DNA from: an uncultured Tessaracoccus sp.
GTDB lineage: Bacteria; Actinomycetota; Actinomycetes; Propionibacteriales; Propionibacteriaceae
Assembly (NCBI RefSeq): GCF_947255005.1
Contig: NZ_CAMYFI010000002.1
Location: 19,521-83,520 of the forward strand
Length of the DNA stretch: 64,000 bases
Direction of reading: 5' to 3'
Shown: positions 25,844 to 34,677 of the stretch, piece after piece
How the letters are laid out: every line of letters starts with the position of its first letter
How positions within the stretch are numbered: position 1 is the stretch's first letter
Notes under the pieces: generated by a model
Seen by the model: only the letters and a program-made list of their open reading frames with translations
What the model was told of the DNA's origin: nothing
The model's database searches: none
Translations under genes and position numbers: made by a program

Positions 25844-26761
25844 TCAACGGTAGTACCCCAGCGCCTCGCGTGCCATCTCCCGCGCCAGTTGGGTGACGCG
25901 TTCGTCGGAAACGCCCACGACGGCGTCTCCCAGCCTCAGCAGCAGTCGTGCCGCCCAGTCGAGTGAGACGAGCGGGAACGTGATGCGCCACAGCTCGCCC
26001 ACCTGCTCGCATGCGGTCGTCGGGTGATAATCGGCGCACCATCTGCCCGCCTGCGTGACCGTGAGGGTGAGCTCGGTGTGTGCATCACTGAACCAGGTGG
26101 CAAGCTCGTCGGGCACCGCGCGCGGAGTGACGGGCTCGTCGAGCAGATCCACACCGACGATGCGGTCCAGGCGGTAGGAACGCCACGCCCCACGCGTGCG
26201 GCTCCAGGCATCAAGGTAGGCGTAACCGCGGTCGGTGCGCAGCCGCATCGGCTCCACCGTGGCTTCGCGCACCTCGCCCTTGCCTTCCCTGCGGTAGCTG
26301 AGCAGGCAAACTACCCCCGTCGACACGGCCTCGTGCAGCGCTGCACGGACGTGCTCGTCACCGGCATCGACGTCGATCTCAACGCTCGCCGGCGCGTCCT
26401 TCGACAGGGCTTCGAGCTTCGTAAGCGCCGACCTCGCGCCAGCGTCCTCGCCGCCCAGCTCCAGCACCATGCGCAGCGCGACGATGAGGCTCGCCGCCTG
26501 AGCTCCAGTGAGGCGCATAGGACGCCCGAGCGCGTCCAGGTTAGTGGCGAAGATGTGCCCATCTTCTCGTGCGCCGCCGAGATCCACCTCGAACAGGTCA
26601 CCGTAGAAGCCGCCTGGCAGCCCGACGAACTGCAAAATCGAGAGGTCGGTGAGCACGCGCTGCTCCGTGATGCCGAACTCGTCGGCCACCTCCTCGACGC
26701 TCACTCCAGGGTGAGCATTGAGGTACGGCACCAGGTGCACGAGGCGCTGCAACTCATTCAT
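25844..26761 (-). CDS. pafC: WYL-domain transcription factor PafC
   Basis: The 305-residue protein has an N-terminal winged helix (VPYLNAHPGVSVEEVADEFG) and a WYL domain in which YAYLDAWSRTRGAWRSYRLD occupies the ligand-binding core. With PafB it forms the heterodimeric activator of the mitomycin-type DNA-damage regulon in mycobacteria, acting independently of LexA. It overlaps pafB by 8 bases. Its position before tatA and tatC matches the mycobacterial order. Confidence 0.92.
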   Translation of the reverse strand: MNELQRLVHLVPYLNAHPGVSVEEVADEFGITEQRVLTDLSILQFVGLPGGFYGDLFEVDLGGAREDGHIFATNLDALGRPMRLTGAQAASLIVALRMVLELGGEDAGARSALTKLEALSKDAPASVEIDVDAGDEHVRAALHEAVSTGVVCLLSYRREGKGEVREATVEPMRLRTDRGYAYLDAWSRTRGAWRSYRLDRIVGVDLLDEPVTPRAVPDELATWFSDAHTELTLTVTQAGRWCADYHPTTACEQVGELWRITFPLVSLDWAARLLLRLGDAVVGVSDERVTQLAREMAREALGYYR

Positions 26762-27683
26762 GCGTGCCTCCAGCTAGGGCCGTGAGCCGTTCGACGACGG
26801 CCTCACGCAGGTGGTCGGGCGCGAGCACGAACGCGTCGGGGCCGGCTGCGCACACCTCCGTGATGATCATGTCGTCGTTGAAGCCCCGCACCTCGCGGGA
26901 GACGAAACCGTCCGGCAACGGGTTCGGCCAGGTGGCTGGCGAGGAATCCGCGAGCAGCTCGGGCGCGTCGCGCACCGCGACCACGGCACTGGCCTGCGGG
27001 GACGTTGGCGCAAGGTACTCGGTGAGGTCGTCTGGTACCTGGAAGGCGCCGTCTGGTCCCACAGCGCGAGCAACACCGTCGATGCGGGAGAGCTTGAACC
27101 GTCTGGGCGCCTGCCGGTCGACGTCGAAGCCCAGCACCAGCCACAGGCCGCGACGTTGCGAGAGCTGCCAGGGCTGCACCCGTCGCGTACGCCCGCCGTA
27201 CTGAAATTCGACGCAGCGCCTGGCCAGCTGCGCTTCGTAGATGACATCGAATGTGGGTTCTGTCGCGGGAATGTGCGCGCGTACGTTGGGCAGGCGGTCG
27301 AGATCGGGTGCGGCCCCTGCTGCGCGCAGCCGTTGGAGCGCCGTCGACGTGGCTTCCGCCCCGACGGAGGTCTGCCAGGCGTGCGCGGCAAGCCCGATGG
27401 CCACCAGCTCGTCGCGGGTGAACTCCACGTCGGGAAGCTCATACTCGAGGCGGTCGATGCGATATCCGTCTTCGTCCGTTGAGTCGGGATCGTTGCTGCC
27501 GGTGCGCAAGGGAATGCCGAGCGCGCGCAGCTCTGCTTTGTCGCGTTCGAAGGTGCGCTCAAAGCTCGCGGTGCGTGCGTAGCCCTCGACCATCTCCCGA
27601 ATCTCTGATTTGGAAAGGAACCGCTTCGTCGTCAGCAGCGCGATGAGCAGGTTCATAATGCGCTCTGACTTCGCAGCCGACAT
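26754..27683 (-). CDS. pafB: WYL-domain transcription factor PafB
   Basis: The 309-residue protein has a winged-helix N-terminus (SERIMNLLIALLTTKRFLSK) and a WYL domain (RRVQPWQLSQRRGLWLVLGF). PafB and PafC together sense DNA damage, probably through single-stranded DNA bound at the WYL domains. The ATG at 27683 follows a strong GGGAGGGG site; a longer frame to 27746 lacks support. The gene neighbour that names the family, pafA, is absent here, and gluQ lies divergently instead. Confidence 0.92.
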   Translation of the reverse strand: MSAAKSERIMNLLIALLTTKRFLSKSEIREMVEGYARTASFERTFERDKAELRALGIPLRTGSNDPDSTDEDGYRIDRLEYELPDVEFTRDELVAIGLAAHAWQTSVGAEATSTALQRLRAAGAAPDLDRLPNVRAHIPATEPTFDVIYEAQLARRCVEFQYGGRTRRVQPWQLSQRRGLWLVLGFDVDRQAPRRFKLSRIDGVARAVGPDGAFQVPDDLTEYLAPTSPQASAVVAVRDAPELLADSSPATWPNPLPDGFVSREVRGFNDDMIITEVCAAGPDAFVLAPDHLREAVVERLTALAGGTHE

Positions 27684-27783
27684 CGCGCCCCTCCCTTCCG
27701 CAGCTTGGGCGACGTTGATTCCTTGCAGAAGCCTACCGGCACCCATCGCCGTCTCAGCCCAAGCGTGCGGCTACGGTGAAAAG

Positions 27784-28662
27784 ATGCACGTAGATCGCTA
27801 TGCTCCTTCTCCCACCTCCGACCTGCACCTCGGCAACCTCCGCACGGCGCTCGCCGGATGGCTGCTCGCCCGCACAGCGGGCGGCCGGTGGTTGATGCGT
27901 GTGGAAGATCTCGACGAGCCCCGCGTGCGCGCTGCTGGCGACGCGGAGCGCCGCAACCTTGACGACGTGCGTCGACTCGGGCTGGACTGGGACGGCGAGG
28001 TGATCCGCCAATCCGAACGCCATGATGACTACCGCGACGCCATCGCCTCACTCGGCGATCGCGTGTTCGAGTGCTTCTGCACCCGCCGCGAACTCGCCTC
28101 GGCAGCCTCCGCCCCCCACGGTGACGACGGGTTCCGCCCCTATCCCGGCACATGCCTACGCCTCACCGACCGTGAGCGCAAGGAGCGACGAGCTGAGCGC
28201 CGCCCAGCGCTCAGGGTTAGAGCCGATGGTGCAACCTGGCGGGTGCACGACCGCTTCGCAGGTGAGGTGGAGGCCACCGTCGATGACTTCGTGTTGGTCC
28301 GCGGCGACGGGCAGTTCGCGTACAACCTGGCGGCCGTCGTTGACGACATCGCCACCGGGGTGACGCACATCACTCGCGGCGACGACCTGCTGTCGTCGGC
28401 TCCACGCCAGGCGTGGCTCACGGCTCAACTCGGCGGCACACCCGCGAGCTACACTCACGTCAGCCTCGTGATGGGCACCGACGGGCACCGCCTCGCCAAA
28501 CGCAAAGGGGGTATCACGCTGGACGAGGCAGGCGGGCCGAAGACGGTGTTCCCTTGGCTCGCGCGGTCACTCGGGCTTGGCCCCTGCAGAGATAGCGCAG
28601 AAGCCCTCTCCCGCATGCCTGCCGACTACGAGTTTTGGACGTCGAGAATATCGATCACGTAG
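27784..28662 (+). CDS. gluQ: Glutamyl-Q tRNA(Asp) synthetase-like protein
   Basis: The 292-residue protein is a truncated glutamyl-tRNA synthetase with the HIGH-like segment YAPSPTSDLHLGNLRTALA, a zinc-type cysteine pair (ECFCTRREL), and the KMSKS-like RLAKRKGG. There is no C-terminal anticodon-binding domain. Family members glutamylate queuosine in tRNA-Asp. TACGGT lies 6 bases before the ATG, so the message may be leaderless, although GGTGA could serve as a ribosome site. Its 3' end overlaps the convergent FKBP gene by 37 bases. Confidence 0.88.
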   Translation: MHVDRYAPSPTSDLHLGNLRTALAGWLLARTAGGRWLMRVEDLDEPRVRAAGDAERRNLDDVRRLGLDWDGEVIRQSERHDDYRDAIASLGDRVFECFCTRRELASAASAPHGDDGFRPYPGTCLRLTDRERKERRAERRPALRVRADGATWRVHDRFAGEVEATVDDFVLVRGDGQFAYNLAAVVDDIATGVTHITRGDDLLSSAPRQAWLTAQLGGTPASYTHVSLVMGTDGHRLAKRKGGITLDEAGGPKTVFPWLARSLGLGPCRDSAEALSRMPADYEFWTSRISIT

Positions 28663-29669
28663 ACGAGAGTCTGGCCCGGCTCAAGAGCGGGCGCCGTCGT
28701 GCGGCCCTCAGGGTAGGCCAAAGCGGGCGGCACCACGAGCAGCACCCGAGAGCCCGCGGTGGCGCCGACGAGACCCTTCTTCCAGCCCTCGATGAGGCCT
28801 GAGAGGTTGCCTGTTTGCGGAGCCCAAGCGTCCTCGAATTGCTTGCCGTCCGCCCACTTCCAGGAGCGGTACTTCACCTGCACGACACTCTTCGCCGTGA
28901 CTTCGGGGCCGGAGCCCTTAATCAAGGTGGCCTTCTTGAGTTCACCGGGCGCCTGGGCTTTGGTGTCGATCTTGGCGGTGGGCACGCCCTCAGCGTCGAC
29001 GCTCACCGGCGGCATCCCCTCGACGGGGGGCTGCTCCTCACCGGTGGCCTTCTCGAAGTTGGCTGAGAGGATATCGACGACGAACAGCAGCGAGTCGCCA
29101 GGTTTGATCGAGCCGTCCGCGTTGCCCTCGGGGTACCCGTCAGAGCTAGGCATTCCGATGAGCACGCGCGACCCTACGGTCTGCCCGTCGAGCCCCTTCC
29201 TGAAGCCCGGCACCACTTGACCCAGCGCGAAGGTAAGCGGCGAACCAGACTCGTAGGACGAGTCGAAAACCTTGCCCGTCGACCCGTTCACACCGACGTA
29301 ATTGACGGTGACCACCGAATCCTGCGTGAGTTTCTGTTTACCGTTCGAAGGTTTGAGCACCTTCGTCGTCGTTTCCTTGATGGCCCACGGCGACTTGAAC
29401 TGGATTTCCGGCTTGTCGCCTTCGGTGACGATGATGCCCGACAAATCTGTGGATGGCTGCACGCTAACGCTCGGCTCCGCAGAAGGAGACTCTGACGGTG
29501 ACTCAGCCGGAGAACTCGACTCCAGTGCAGTGGGCGACGCGGACGCCGATGCGCTCGGCTGAGCCGTCTCCGCATCGGTGCCCTCCGACGGGGAACACGA
29601 GGTGAGCAGTGCAATGGACGTCACCGCAGCTAGTGCGGTGGAGAAAGCCTTCGATAATGACACGCGCAT
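28626..29669 (-). CDS. Secreted lipoprotein with two FKBP-type peptidyl-prolyl isomerase domains
   Basis: The 347-residue protein has a signal peptide with a lipobox (ALLTSC) and then a Ser/Pro/Glu-rich linker (about residues 25-70). The first FKBP domain (around 95-200) has VTVNYVGVNGSTGKVFDSSYE and a full VVPGFRKGLDGQTVGSRVLI segment. The second (around 245-345) is more divergent (VQVKYRSWKWADGKQFEDAW, GWKKGLVGATAGSRVLLVVP). It is probably a membrane-anchored foldase outside the cell. The ATG at 29669 was chosen for the signal peptide and a GAGG ribosome site. Confidence 0.9.
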   Translation of the reverse strand: MRVSLSKAFSTALAAVTSIALLTSCSPSEGTDAETAQPSASASASPTALESSSPAESPSESPSAEPSVSVQPSTDLSGIIVTEGDKPEIQFKSPWAIKETTTKVLKPSNGKQKLTQDSVVTVNYVGVNGSTGKVFDSSYESGSPLTFALGQVVPGFRKGLDGQTVGSRVLIGMPSSDGYPEGNADGSIKPGDSLLFVVDILSANFEKATGEEQPPVEGMPPVSVDAEGVPTAKIDTKAQAPGELKKATLIKGSGPEVTAKSVVQVKYRSWKWADGKQFEDAWAPQTGNLSGLIEGWKKGLVGATAGSRVLLVVPPALAYPEGRTTAPALEPGQTLVYVIDILDVQNS

Positions 29670-29685
29670 GATGCTACCTCGCTCC

Positions 29686-30420
29686 TCACAAACCCACGAT
29701 GTCGAGCAGCTTACCCAGCTCATCACGGGTCAACTCGCGGGTCTCCCCCACGGGCAGCTGGCCGACCCTGATGGGGCCGATGCCGATGCGGGAGAGCCTA
29801 TTAACGGGATGTCCCACAGCCTCCATCATGCGTCGCACGATGTGGTTGCGCCCTTCGTGCAGCGTGATGCGCACGAGCGACTTCGACTCGGTATTCGACA
29901 ACAGCTTCACTTGGTCTGGCTTCACCGGCCCGTCGTCGAGACGAATACCCTTCTCCAAACGCCGGATCACCTTGTTATCGACAATTCCAGCCACCTCGGC
30001 CACGTAGGTTTTCTTCACCTCGTAGCTCGGGTGAGCCAGACGATGCGCGAACTCACCGTCGTTGGTGAGCACGATCAAGCCCTCGGTCTGGGTATCCAGG
30101 CGTCCGACGTGGAACAGCCTGCTGGTGCGTGGCGGGATGTAATCGGCCAGGGTGGCGCGCCCCTCTGGATCCTCCATCGTCGACACCACCCCGCGCGGCT
30201 TGTTGAGCACCAGGTACATGTGATTGCGCGGCGACGGGATGCGAGAACCGTCGACGCGGATGGTGTCGCGCTCTGGGTCGACACGGGTACCAAGCTCGGT
30301 GACGATGGCGCCGTTCACCTCCACGCGTCCCTCGACGATCATCTCCTCACTCGCACGCCTCGAAGCGAGGCCCGCGGCAGCGAGCACTTTCTGCAGACGC
30401 ACGCCTTCGGTTTCACTCAT
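29686..30420 (-). CDS. rluB: Large-subunit rRNA pseudouridine synthase (RluB-like)
   Basis: The 244-residue protein has an N-terminal S4 domain (RLQKVLAAAGLASRRASEEM) and the catalytic motif GRLDTQTEGLIVLTNDG, whose aspartate attacks the uridine. It belongs to the RsuA/RluB family, which modifies 23S rRNA. The start overlaps the scpB stop by 8 bases, the standard scpA-scpB-rluB order. Confidence 0.93.
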   Translation of the reverse strand: MSETEGVRLQKVLAAAGLASRRASEEMIVEGRVEVNGAIVTELGTRVDPERDTIRVDGSRIPSPRNHMYLVLNKPRGVVSTMEDPEGRATLADYIPPRTSRLFHVGRLDTQTEGLIVLTNDGEFAHRLAHPSYEVKKTYVAEVAGIVDNKVIRRLEKGIRLDDGPVKPDQVKLLSNTESKSLVRITLHEGRNHIVRRMMEAVGHPVNRLSRIGIGPIRVGQLPVGETRELTRDELGKLLDIVGL

Positions 30421-30979
30421 CGATCTTCCCTTCCTGGGCGACGGCACCCAGTTCAGCCTCCAAGGCTACGGCGTCAGGCAGCCACGGCGCCAAGTCTGGC
30501 AGCTCGTCGAGGCTATTGAGACCCAACTTTTCGAGGAACAGTGGCGTGGTGGCGAACGTCACCGCCCCCGTGTCCGGATCTTCACCCGCCTCACAGATCA
30601 ACCCGCGCAGCACGAGCGTTTTCACCACACCGTCGACGTTCACCCCACGCACGCCGGCGATGCGCCCCCTAGAGACGGGCTGCAGGTACGCCACCACCGC
30701 AAGCGTCTCCAAGGCAGCCTGGCTGAGCTTCGAACGCTGGGCAGACACGAACCACGCTTCAATGATGTCCGCCACGTCCTCGACCGTCGCGAACCGGTAG
30801 CCACCCGCTACTTGCACCAACCGGATCCCGCGGTCGTGCTCTGCATAGAACCTGGCAATGTCGTCGAGCTGGGCCACGACGTCGCTCACCGGTTCGTCCA
30901 CTGCGGAGGCCAAGGCGTCGGCCGACATCGATTCCGTGGTCATGAGCAACAGCGCCTCGAGCGCGCGGGAAAGGCTCAC
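30413..30979 (-). CDS. scpB: Segregation and condensation protein B
   Basis: The 188-residue protein has the tandem winged-helix fold of ScpB, with SQAALETLAVVAYLQPVSRGRIAGVRGV as the best-conserved region. It dimerises and binds ScpA to regulate the SMC condensin complex. The start overlaps the scpA stop (ATGA) and its end overlaps rluB. Confidence 0.94.
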   Translation of the reverse strand: MSLSRALEALLLMTTESMSADALASAVDEPVSDVVAQLDDIARFYAEHDRGIRLVQVAGGYRFATVEDVADIIEAWFVSAQRSKLSQAALETLAVVAYLQPVSRGRIAGVRGVNVDGVVKTLVLRGLICEAGEDPDTGAVTFATTPLFLEKLGLNSLDELPDLAPWLPDAVALEAELGAVAQEGKIDE

Positions 30980-31809
30980 TGGTCCTCCAATTCGGGTTGT
31001 GCTTCGTAGTCATCTGCCACCTCGACGGCGGCCTCGTCGCCCGCAGTCCACCGGATGCTGAGCTCTCCCAGAGGGTTGAGCTGCTCGAACGAGACCTGCT
31101 GGTGGCGAAACAGCTCTAGGATGGCCAAGAACCTGACGACGGTGACGAGCCGGCCTTCCCCCTCCACGAGGGAACGAAAGGTCAGTGCGCCCTCGCGACG
31201 CAGACGCGCCCCGACGAGTTGCACCTGCTCGGTGAGGCTTACCGTCGCTTGGTGCAGGTGGGTGAGGGTGACCGTCGGCACTTCCTTGGGCGCCATCGAC
31301 GTTGCAGCGAGCTGCGCGAGCTCCTCGGGCGTGACGTGGAGCTCCACCTCAGGAAGCACAGCGACAAATCGTTGTTCCAAGCCGCCTGGGCGGTAGTGGC
31401 GGCGGCTAGCTCCGTCGATTGTTTCGTCGATCCAGGCGGCGAGCTGCTTGAACGCGCGGTATTGCAGGAGCCTCGAGAACAGCAGATCGCGGGCTTCCAG
31501 CGCGGCGATGTCCTCGGGGTCTTCGGCTTCTGCGCCCGGCAACAGGCGGGCGCATTTGAGGTCGAGCAGTGTGGCAGCCACGACGAGGAATGAGCTGGTG
31601 AGCTCCAGATCCCAATCGCCCTCACGCACGTGGGCGATGAACTCGTCGGTCACTTTGCTGAGCGCCACCTCGGTGACATCCATCTCGCGCCTGGCAATGA
31701 GCTGCAGCAGCAGGTCGAAGGGGCCCTCGAAGTTCGTCAGGTGAATGCTGAACCCAGCCACCTGCTCGTGGTGTTCGGGTGGCTTCGCGGACGAGCGCCG
31801 TTTAGCCAC
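30976..31809 (-). CDS. scpA: Segregation and condensation protein A (kleisin)
   Basis: The 277-residue kleisin bridges the SMC heads. Its N-terminal domain has the family signature FEGPFDLLLQLIARREMDVTE, and a conserved C-terminal winged helix (FLAILELFRHQQVSFEQ) lies near residue 225-245. SMC itself is not in the window. The start overlaps the upstream small gene by 8 bases and its stop overlaps scpB. Confidence 0.94.
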   Translation of the reverse strand: MAKRRSSAKPPEHHEQVAGFSIHLTNFEGPFDLLLQLIARREMDVTEVALSKVTDEFIAHVREGDWDLELTSSFLVVAATLLDLKCARLLPGAEAEDPEDIAALEARDLLFSRLLQYRAFKQLAAWIDETIDGASRRHYRPGGLEQRFVAVLPEVELHVTPEELAQLAATSMAPKEVPTVTLTHLHQATVSLTEQVQLVGARLRREGALTFRSLVEGEGRLVTVVRFLAILELFRHQQVSFEQLNPLGELSIRWTAGDEAAVEVADDYEAQPELEDQ

Positions 31810-32143
31810 GGAGCTCTTGAACTAGCGCGGAATCTGCTCCGTCCTGATACATGTCGCGCAGTGCCAGCGCCACCGCGGCTCGCACGAGGCGCCCGCGATC
31901 CACGCGGATGCTGTGCTGGCGGCGCAACTCAAGGTTGGCGTCCTCGAGCGCGAGCAGCTCCTGCTCGGAGAAGTACACCGTGATCTTGTGGTCGTGCTTC
32001 ACCCTCCCCGACGACGTGGGCCACCCGGGCCGTTCGCTTCGCTCCTCAATCGCCACCGGCTCCGGTGTCTCCTCCAGGGCCGGTGCTGCGTCGGTGGGTC
32101 GAAACAGCTCCGACGCACCCGGCAGCGATGCGCGTTTAGTCAT
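31802..32143 (-). CDS. Small ribbon-helix-helix-like protein between parA and scpA
   Basis: The 113-residue protein has a disordered, Pro/Glu-rich N-terminus. Its C-terminal segment (KITVYFSEQELLALEDANLELRR, then RGRLVRAAVALALRDM) fits a ribbon-helix-helix strand plus two helices. It overlaps parA by 8 bases and scpA by 8 bases, so all three are probably co-translated. By position it could be a DNA-binding partner of the ParA ATPase. No named family is recognised with certainty. Confidence 0.65.
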   Translation of the reverse strand: MTKRASLPGASELFRPTDAAPALEETPEPVAIEERSERPGWPTSSGRVKHDHKITVYFSEQELLALEDANLELRRQHSIRVDRGRLVRAAVALALRDMYQDGADSALVQELRG

Positions 32144-33029
32144 GCTGCACCCTCAGCAGCACCTCGCGGGCAAGCTGACGGTACGCCTGGGCCCCCGGCG
32201 ACGACGGCGCGTACGACGTGATGGGCTCGCCTGCGACGTTAGTTTCGGGGAAACGCACAGTGCGCTTAATGACGGTATGAAACACCTTGTCACCAAAGGC
32301 TTCAACGATACGTTCCAGCACCTCGCGCGCGTGCAGCGTGCGCGAGTCGAACATGGTGCCAAGCAGGCCGAGCACTTTGAGGTCCGGGTTGAGGCGATCT
32401 TGTACCTTCTCGATGGTGTCGGTGAGCAGCGCGATGCCACGCAGCGCGAAGAATTCGAGCTCCAACGGCATGATCACCCAATCGCTCGCCGTGAGCGCGT
32501 TGATGGTCAACAGCCCAAGGCTTGGCGCGCAGTCGATGAGGATGTAGTCGTACTGGCTGCGCAGCGTGGTGAGCACGCGCTGGAGGGTCTGTTCGCGGGC
32601 GACCTCGCTCACCAGCTGCACTTCGGCGGCGGATAGGTCGATGTTCGCGGGGAGAATATCGAGTCCGGGCGTGGAGGTTTCGGCGATGACCTCCTCGGGC
32701 GAGAAGTCGTGGGTGAGCAGCAGGTTGTACACGGAGCGTTCGAGTGTGTGCGGGTTGATGCCGAGCCCGACGGACAGCGAGCCCTGCGGGTCGAAATCCA
32801 CCAAGAGCACCTTGCGCCCCGTCTCGGCGAGGCACGCGCCCAGATTGATCGTCGTTGTGGTCTTGCCTACCCCGCCCTTTTGGTTGGTGAGGGCGATGAT
32901 GGTTGCGTGCTTCGGCCCATCGCCTACCGGCTCAGGCTCAGGAAAATCGGGCAAGGGCCGACCTGTCGGGCCGATCTCCCCGTCGATCAACGAATCCTCA
33001 GCCAAGGCGTTCTCCTTCCGGGTGTGCAT
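32136..33029 (-). CDS. parA: ParA-family ATPase
   Basis: The 297-residue protein has the deviant Walker A motif TNQKGGVGKTTTTINLG near residue 48, with the signature lysine. Walker A' follows (VLLVDFDPQGSLSVGLG), as does the VIMPLELEFFALRG region. This is the scpAB-linked ParA of actinobacteria rather than the origin-proximal parAB pair, since no parB or parS site is nearby. It acts in chromosome organisation; the 113-residue downstream protein may be its partner. Confidence 0.9.
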   Translation of the reverse strand: MHTRKENALAEDSLIDGEIGPTGRPLPDFPEPEPVGDGPKHATIIALTNQKGGVGKTTTTINLGACLAETGRKVLLVDFDPQGSLSVGLGINPHTLERSVYNLLLTHDFSPEEVIAETSTPGLDILPANIDLSAAEVQLVSEVAREQTLQRVLTTLRSQYDYILIDCAPSLGLLTINALTASDWVIMPLELEFFALRGIALLTDTIEKVQDRLNPDLKVLGLLGTMFDSRTLHAREVLERIVEAFGDKVFHTVIKRTVRFPETNVAGEPITSYAPSSPGAQAYRQLAREVLLRVQHD

Positions 33030-33070
33030 TTGTCGACATCCTACTCGCTTATGAGTCGAGCCTACTCGCT

Positions 33071-33982
33071 CTAGGCACGCGGGTGTGCGGCCGTGTGCAC
33101 CTCGCGGAGTTGCTCAACTGTGACGAGCGTGTAGATCTGCGTCGTCGCCACTGACGAGTGTCCCAGTAGTTCCTGCACCACCCGCAGGTCAGCCCCACCT
33201 GACAGGAGGTGCGTGGCGAAGGAGTGGCGCAGGGAGTGCGGGGACACGTCCGTGGCCAGCCCCGCCTTCTGCGCCGCGTTCTGCATCACCGCCCAAGCGC
33301 TCTGCCGGCTCAGCCGCCTGCCACGCTGGTTCAGGAACAACGCGTGGTCTGCCTTCGTTGCCTTCTGCGCGAGCCCGGGGCGCGAACGCACGAGATACGC
33401 TTCGAGCGCTGTTCTGGCGTAGCTCCCGAGCGGCACGATGCGCTCCTTATTGCCTTTCCCGACGAGCCGCAGCCCCAGATCGGGGTCGCGCAGCACGGGT
33501 GCGACATCGTCGATGTCGAGGGTGCAGACCTCGCTCACGCGGGCACCCGTCGAGTAGAGCAACTCCAGCAACGCGGCATCTCTGACACCGATGGGTTCCG
33601 TGGCATCGGGGGCAGCGAGCAGCCGCGTAACCTCGTCGACGGTGAGCGCCTTCGGCAGGCGCGATTCGAGCTTCGGCGGCGAGATCTCCTTCGCTGGGTC
33701 GTCGCGCGTCGTGCCCTCAGCTTGCGCGAAGGCGTGGAAGTTTCGCACACTCACCAATCCTCGCGCGACGGAGGATTTCGCCACCTTCTGGGAGCGCTCG
33801 CGCACGAACTCGGAGACGTCGGTGGGCGTCACATCGCCCACGTTGTCGATGCCTCGGCGGCTGAGGAAGTCGACGTAGGTTGCGAGGTCGCGGCGGTAGG
33901 CTGCCACGGTGTTCGTCGACAACCCGCGCTCCACGCGGATGTGCCCGAGGAAATCCTCGACGGCAGCCTGCACGGATGTCAT
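33071..33982 (-). CDS. xerD: Site-specific tyrosine recombinase XerD
   Basis: The 303-residue protein has an N-terminal SAM-like domain (FLGHIRVERGLSTNTVAAYRRD) and a catalytic domain with active-site residues R (STGARVSE), K (VGKGNKERI), H-x-x-R (HSLRHSFATHL), H (LGHSSVATTQ) and nucleophile Y (IYTLV). It resolves chromosome dimers at dif with XerC and FtsK. The ATG at 33982 overlaps the Nudix stop (ATGA); a longer frame upstream is antisense-like and lacks homology. The parA-scpA-scpB neighbourhood fits a segregation operon. Confidence 0.93.
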   Translation of the reverse strand: MTSVQAAVEDFLGHIRVERGLSTNTVAAYRRDLATYVDFLSRRGIDNVGDVTPTDVSEFVRERSQKVAKSSVARGLVSVRNFHAFAQAEGTTRDDPAKEISPPKLESRLPKALTVDEVTRLLAAPDATEPIGVRDAALLELLYSTGARVSEVCTLDIDDVAPVLRDPDLGLRLVGKGNKERIVPLGSYARTALEAYLVRSRPGLAQKATKADHALFLNQRGRRLSRQSAWAVMQNAAQKAGLATDVSPHSLRHSFATHLLSGGADLRVVQELLGHSSVATTQIYTLVTVEQLREVHTAAHPRA

Positions 33983-34599
33983 TCGCGAATAGCCCACGGT
34001 GCGTCGATTCCGCGCAACGCGTTGATGCGCCCGGACAGACGGGCGGTTTCTAGCGCCAACATGCCCGCCACTAGCGTGGGCGATTGGCATCTGCCCGAGA
34101 AGACGGCGTCGATGAGCTCGGCCCTGGGAGCCCAACCCACCGACATCTCTCGCTCCTCCCCTTCGAGGACGAACCCTGCGGGCCGTGCTGCTGGCGAAAG
34201 CTCGCGCGCCAGGAAGATGCGCAGCGATTCCTGGCAGCCGCCGGGGGTCGTGACGATGTCGATGAGCACGTCCCATCTCGCTGCCTGTAACTGGGCTTCC
34301 TCGGCCAGCTCACGCGAAGCGGCTTCGTGCCATGGCTCGCCAGGCACATCGAGCAGGCCGGCGGGAATCTCGACGAGCTCCATGCCGACGGGGTGGCGGT
34401 ACTGTCTGAGCACCGCAATCTCGTCATGTTCCTCATTCCATGCGACGATGGCAACCGCGCCTGGATGGGTGGTGAATTGACGCACCATCGTTTCCCCCGA
34501 CGGTGTGTCGATGACGTCTTCGATGAAGCTCATGACCCGCCCCTCAGCGAGCACCTCTCGCGATTGCACCGGCCACTGTTGACGTCGATCCTCGATCAC
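33979..34599 (-). CDS. Nudix hydrolase, ADP-ribose pyrophosphatase type
   Basis: The 206-residue protein has the Nudix box GEPWHEAASRELAEEAQLQ following EIPAGLLDVP, the arrangement of ADP-ribose pyrophosphatases such as Rv1700. It hydrolyses ADP-ribose or a related nucleoside diphosphate. The gene stop overlaps xerD. In mycobacteria the Nudix gene is also next to xerD, so the context is conserved. Confidence 0.92.
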   Translation of the reverse strand: MIEDRRQQWPVQSREVLAEGRVMSFIEDVIDTPSGETMVRQFTTHPGAVAIVAWNEEHDEIAVLRQYRHPVGMELVEIPAGLLDVPGEPWHEAASRELAEEAQLQAARWDVLIDIVTTPGGCQESLRIFLARELSPAARPAGFVLEGEEREMSVGWAPRAELIDAVFSGRCQSPTLVAGMLALETARLSGRINALRGIDAPWAIRE

Positions 34600-34677
34600 G
34601 TTGCTCCCATCGTTCGCCTCAAGAATCCATCGTAGCCAGTCGAAATGAACCCTGAGAAAGCTAGATTCAGTCGCATT

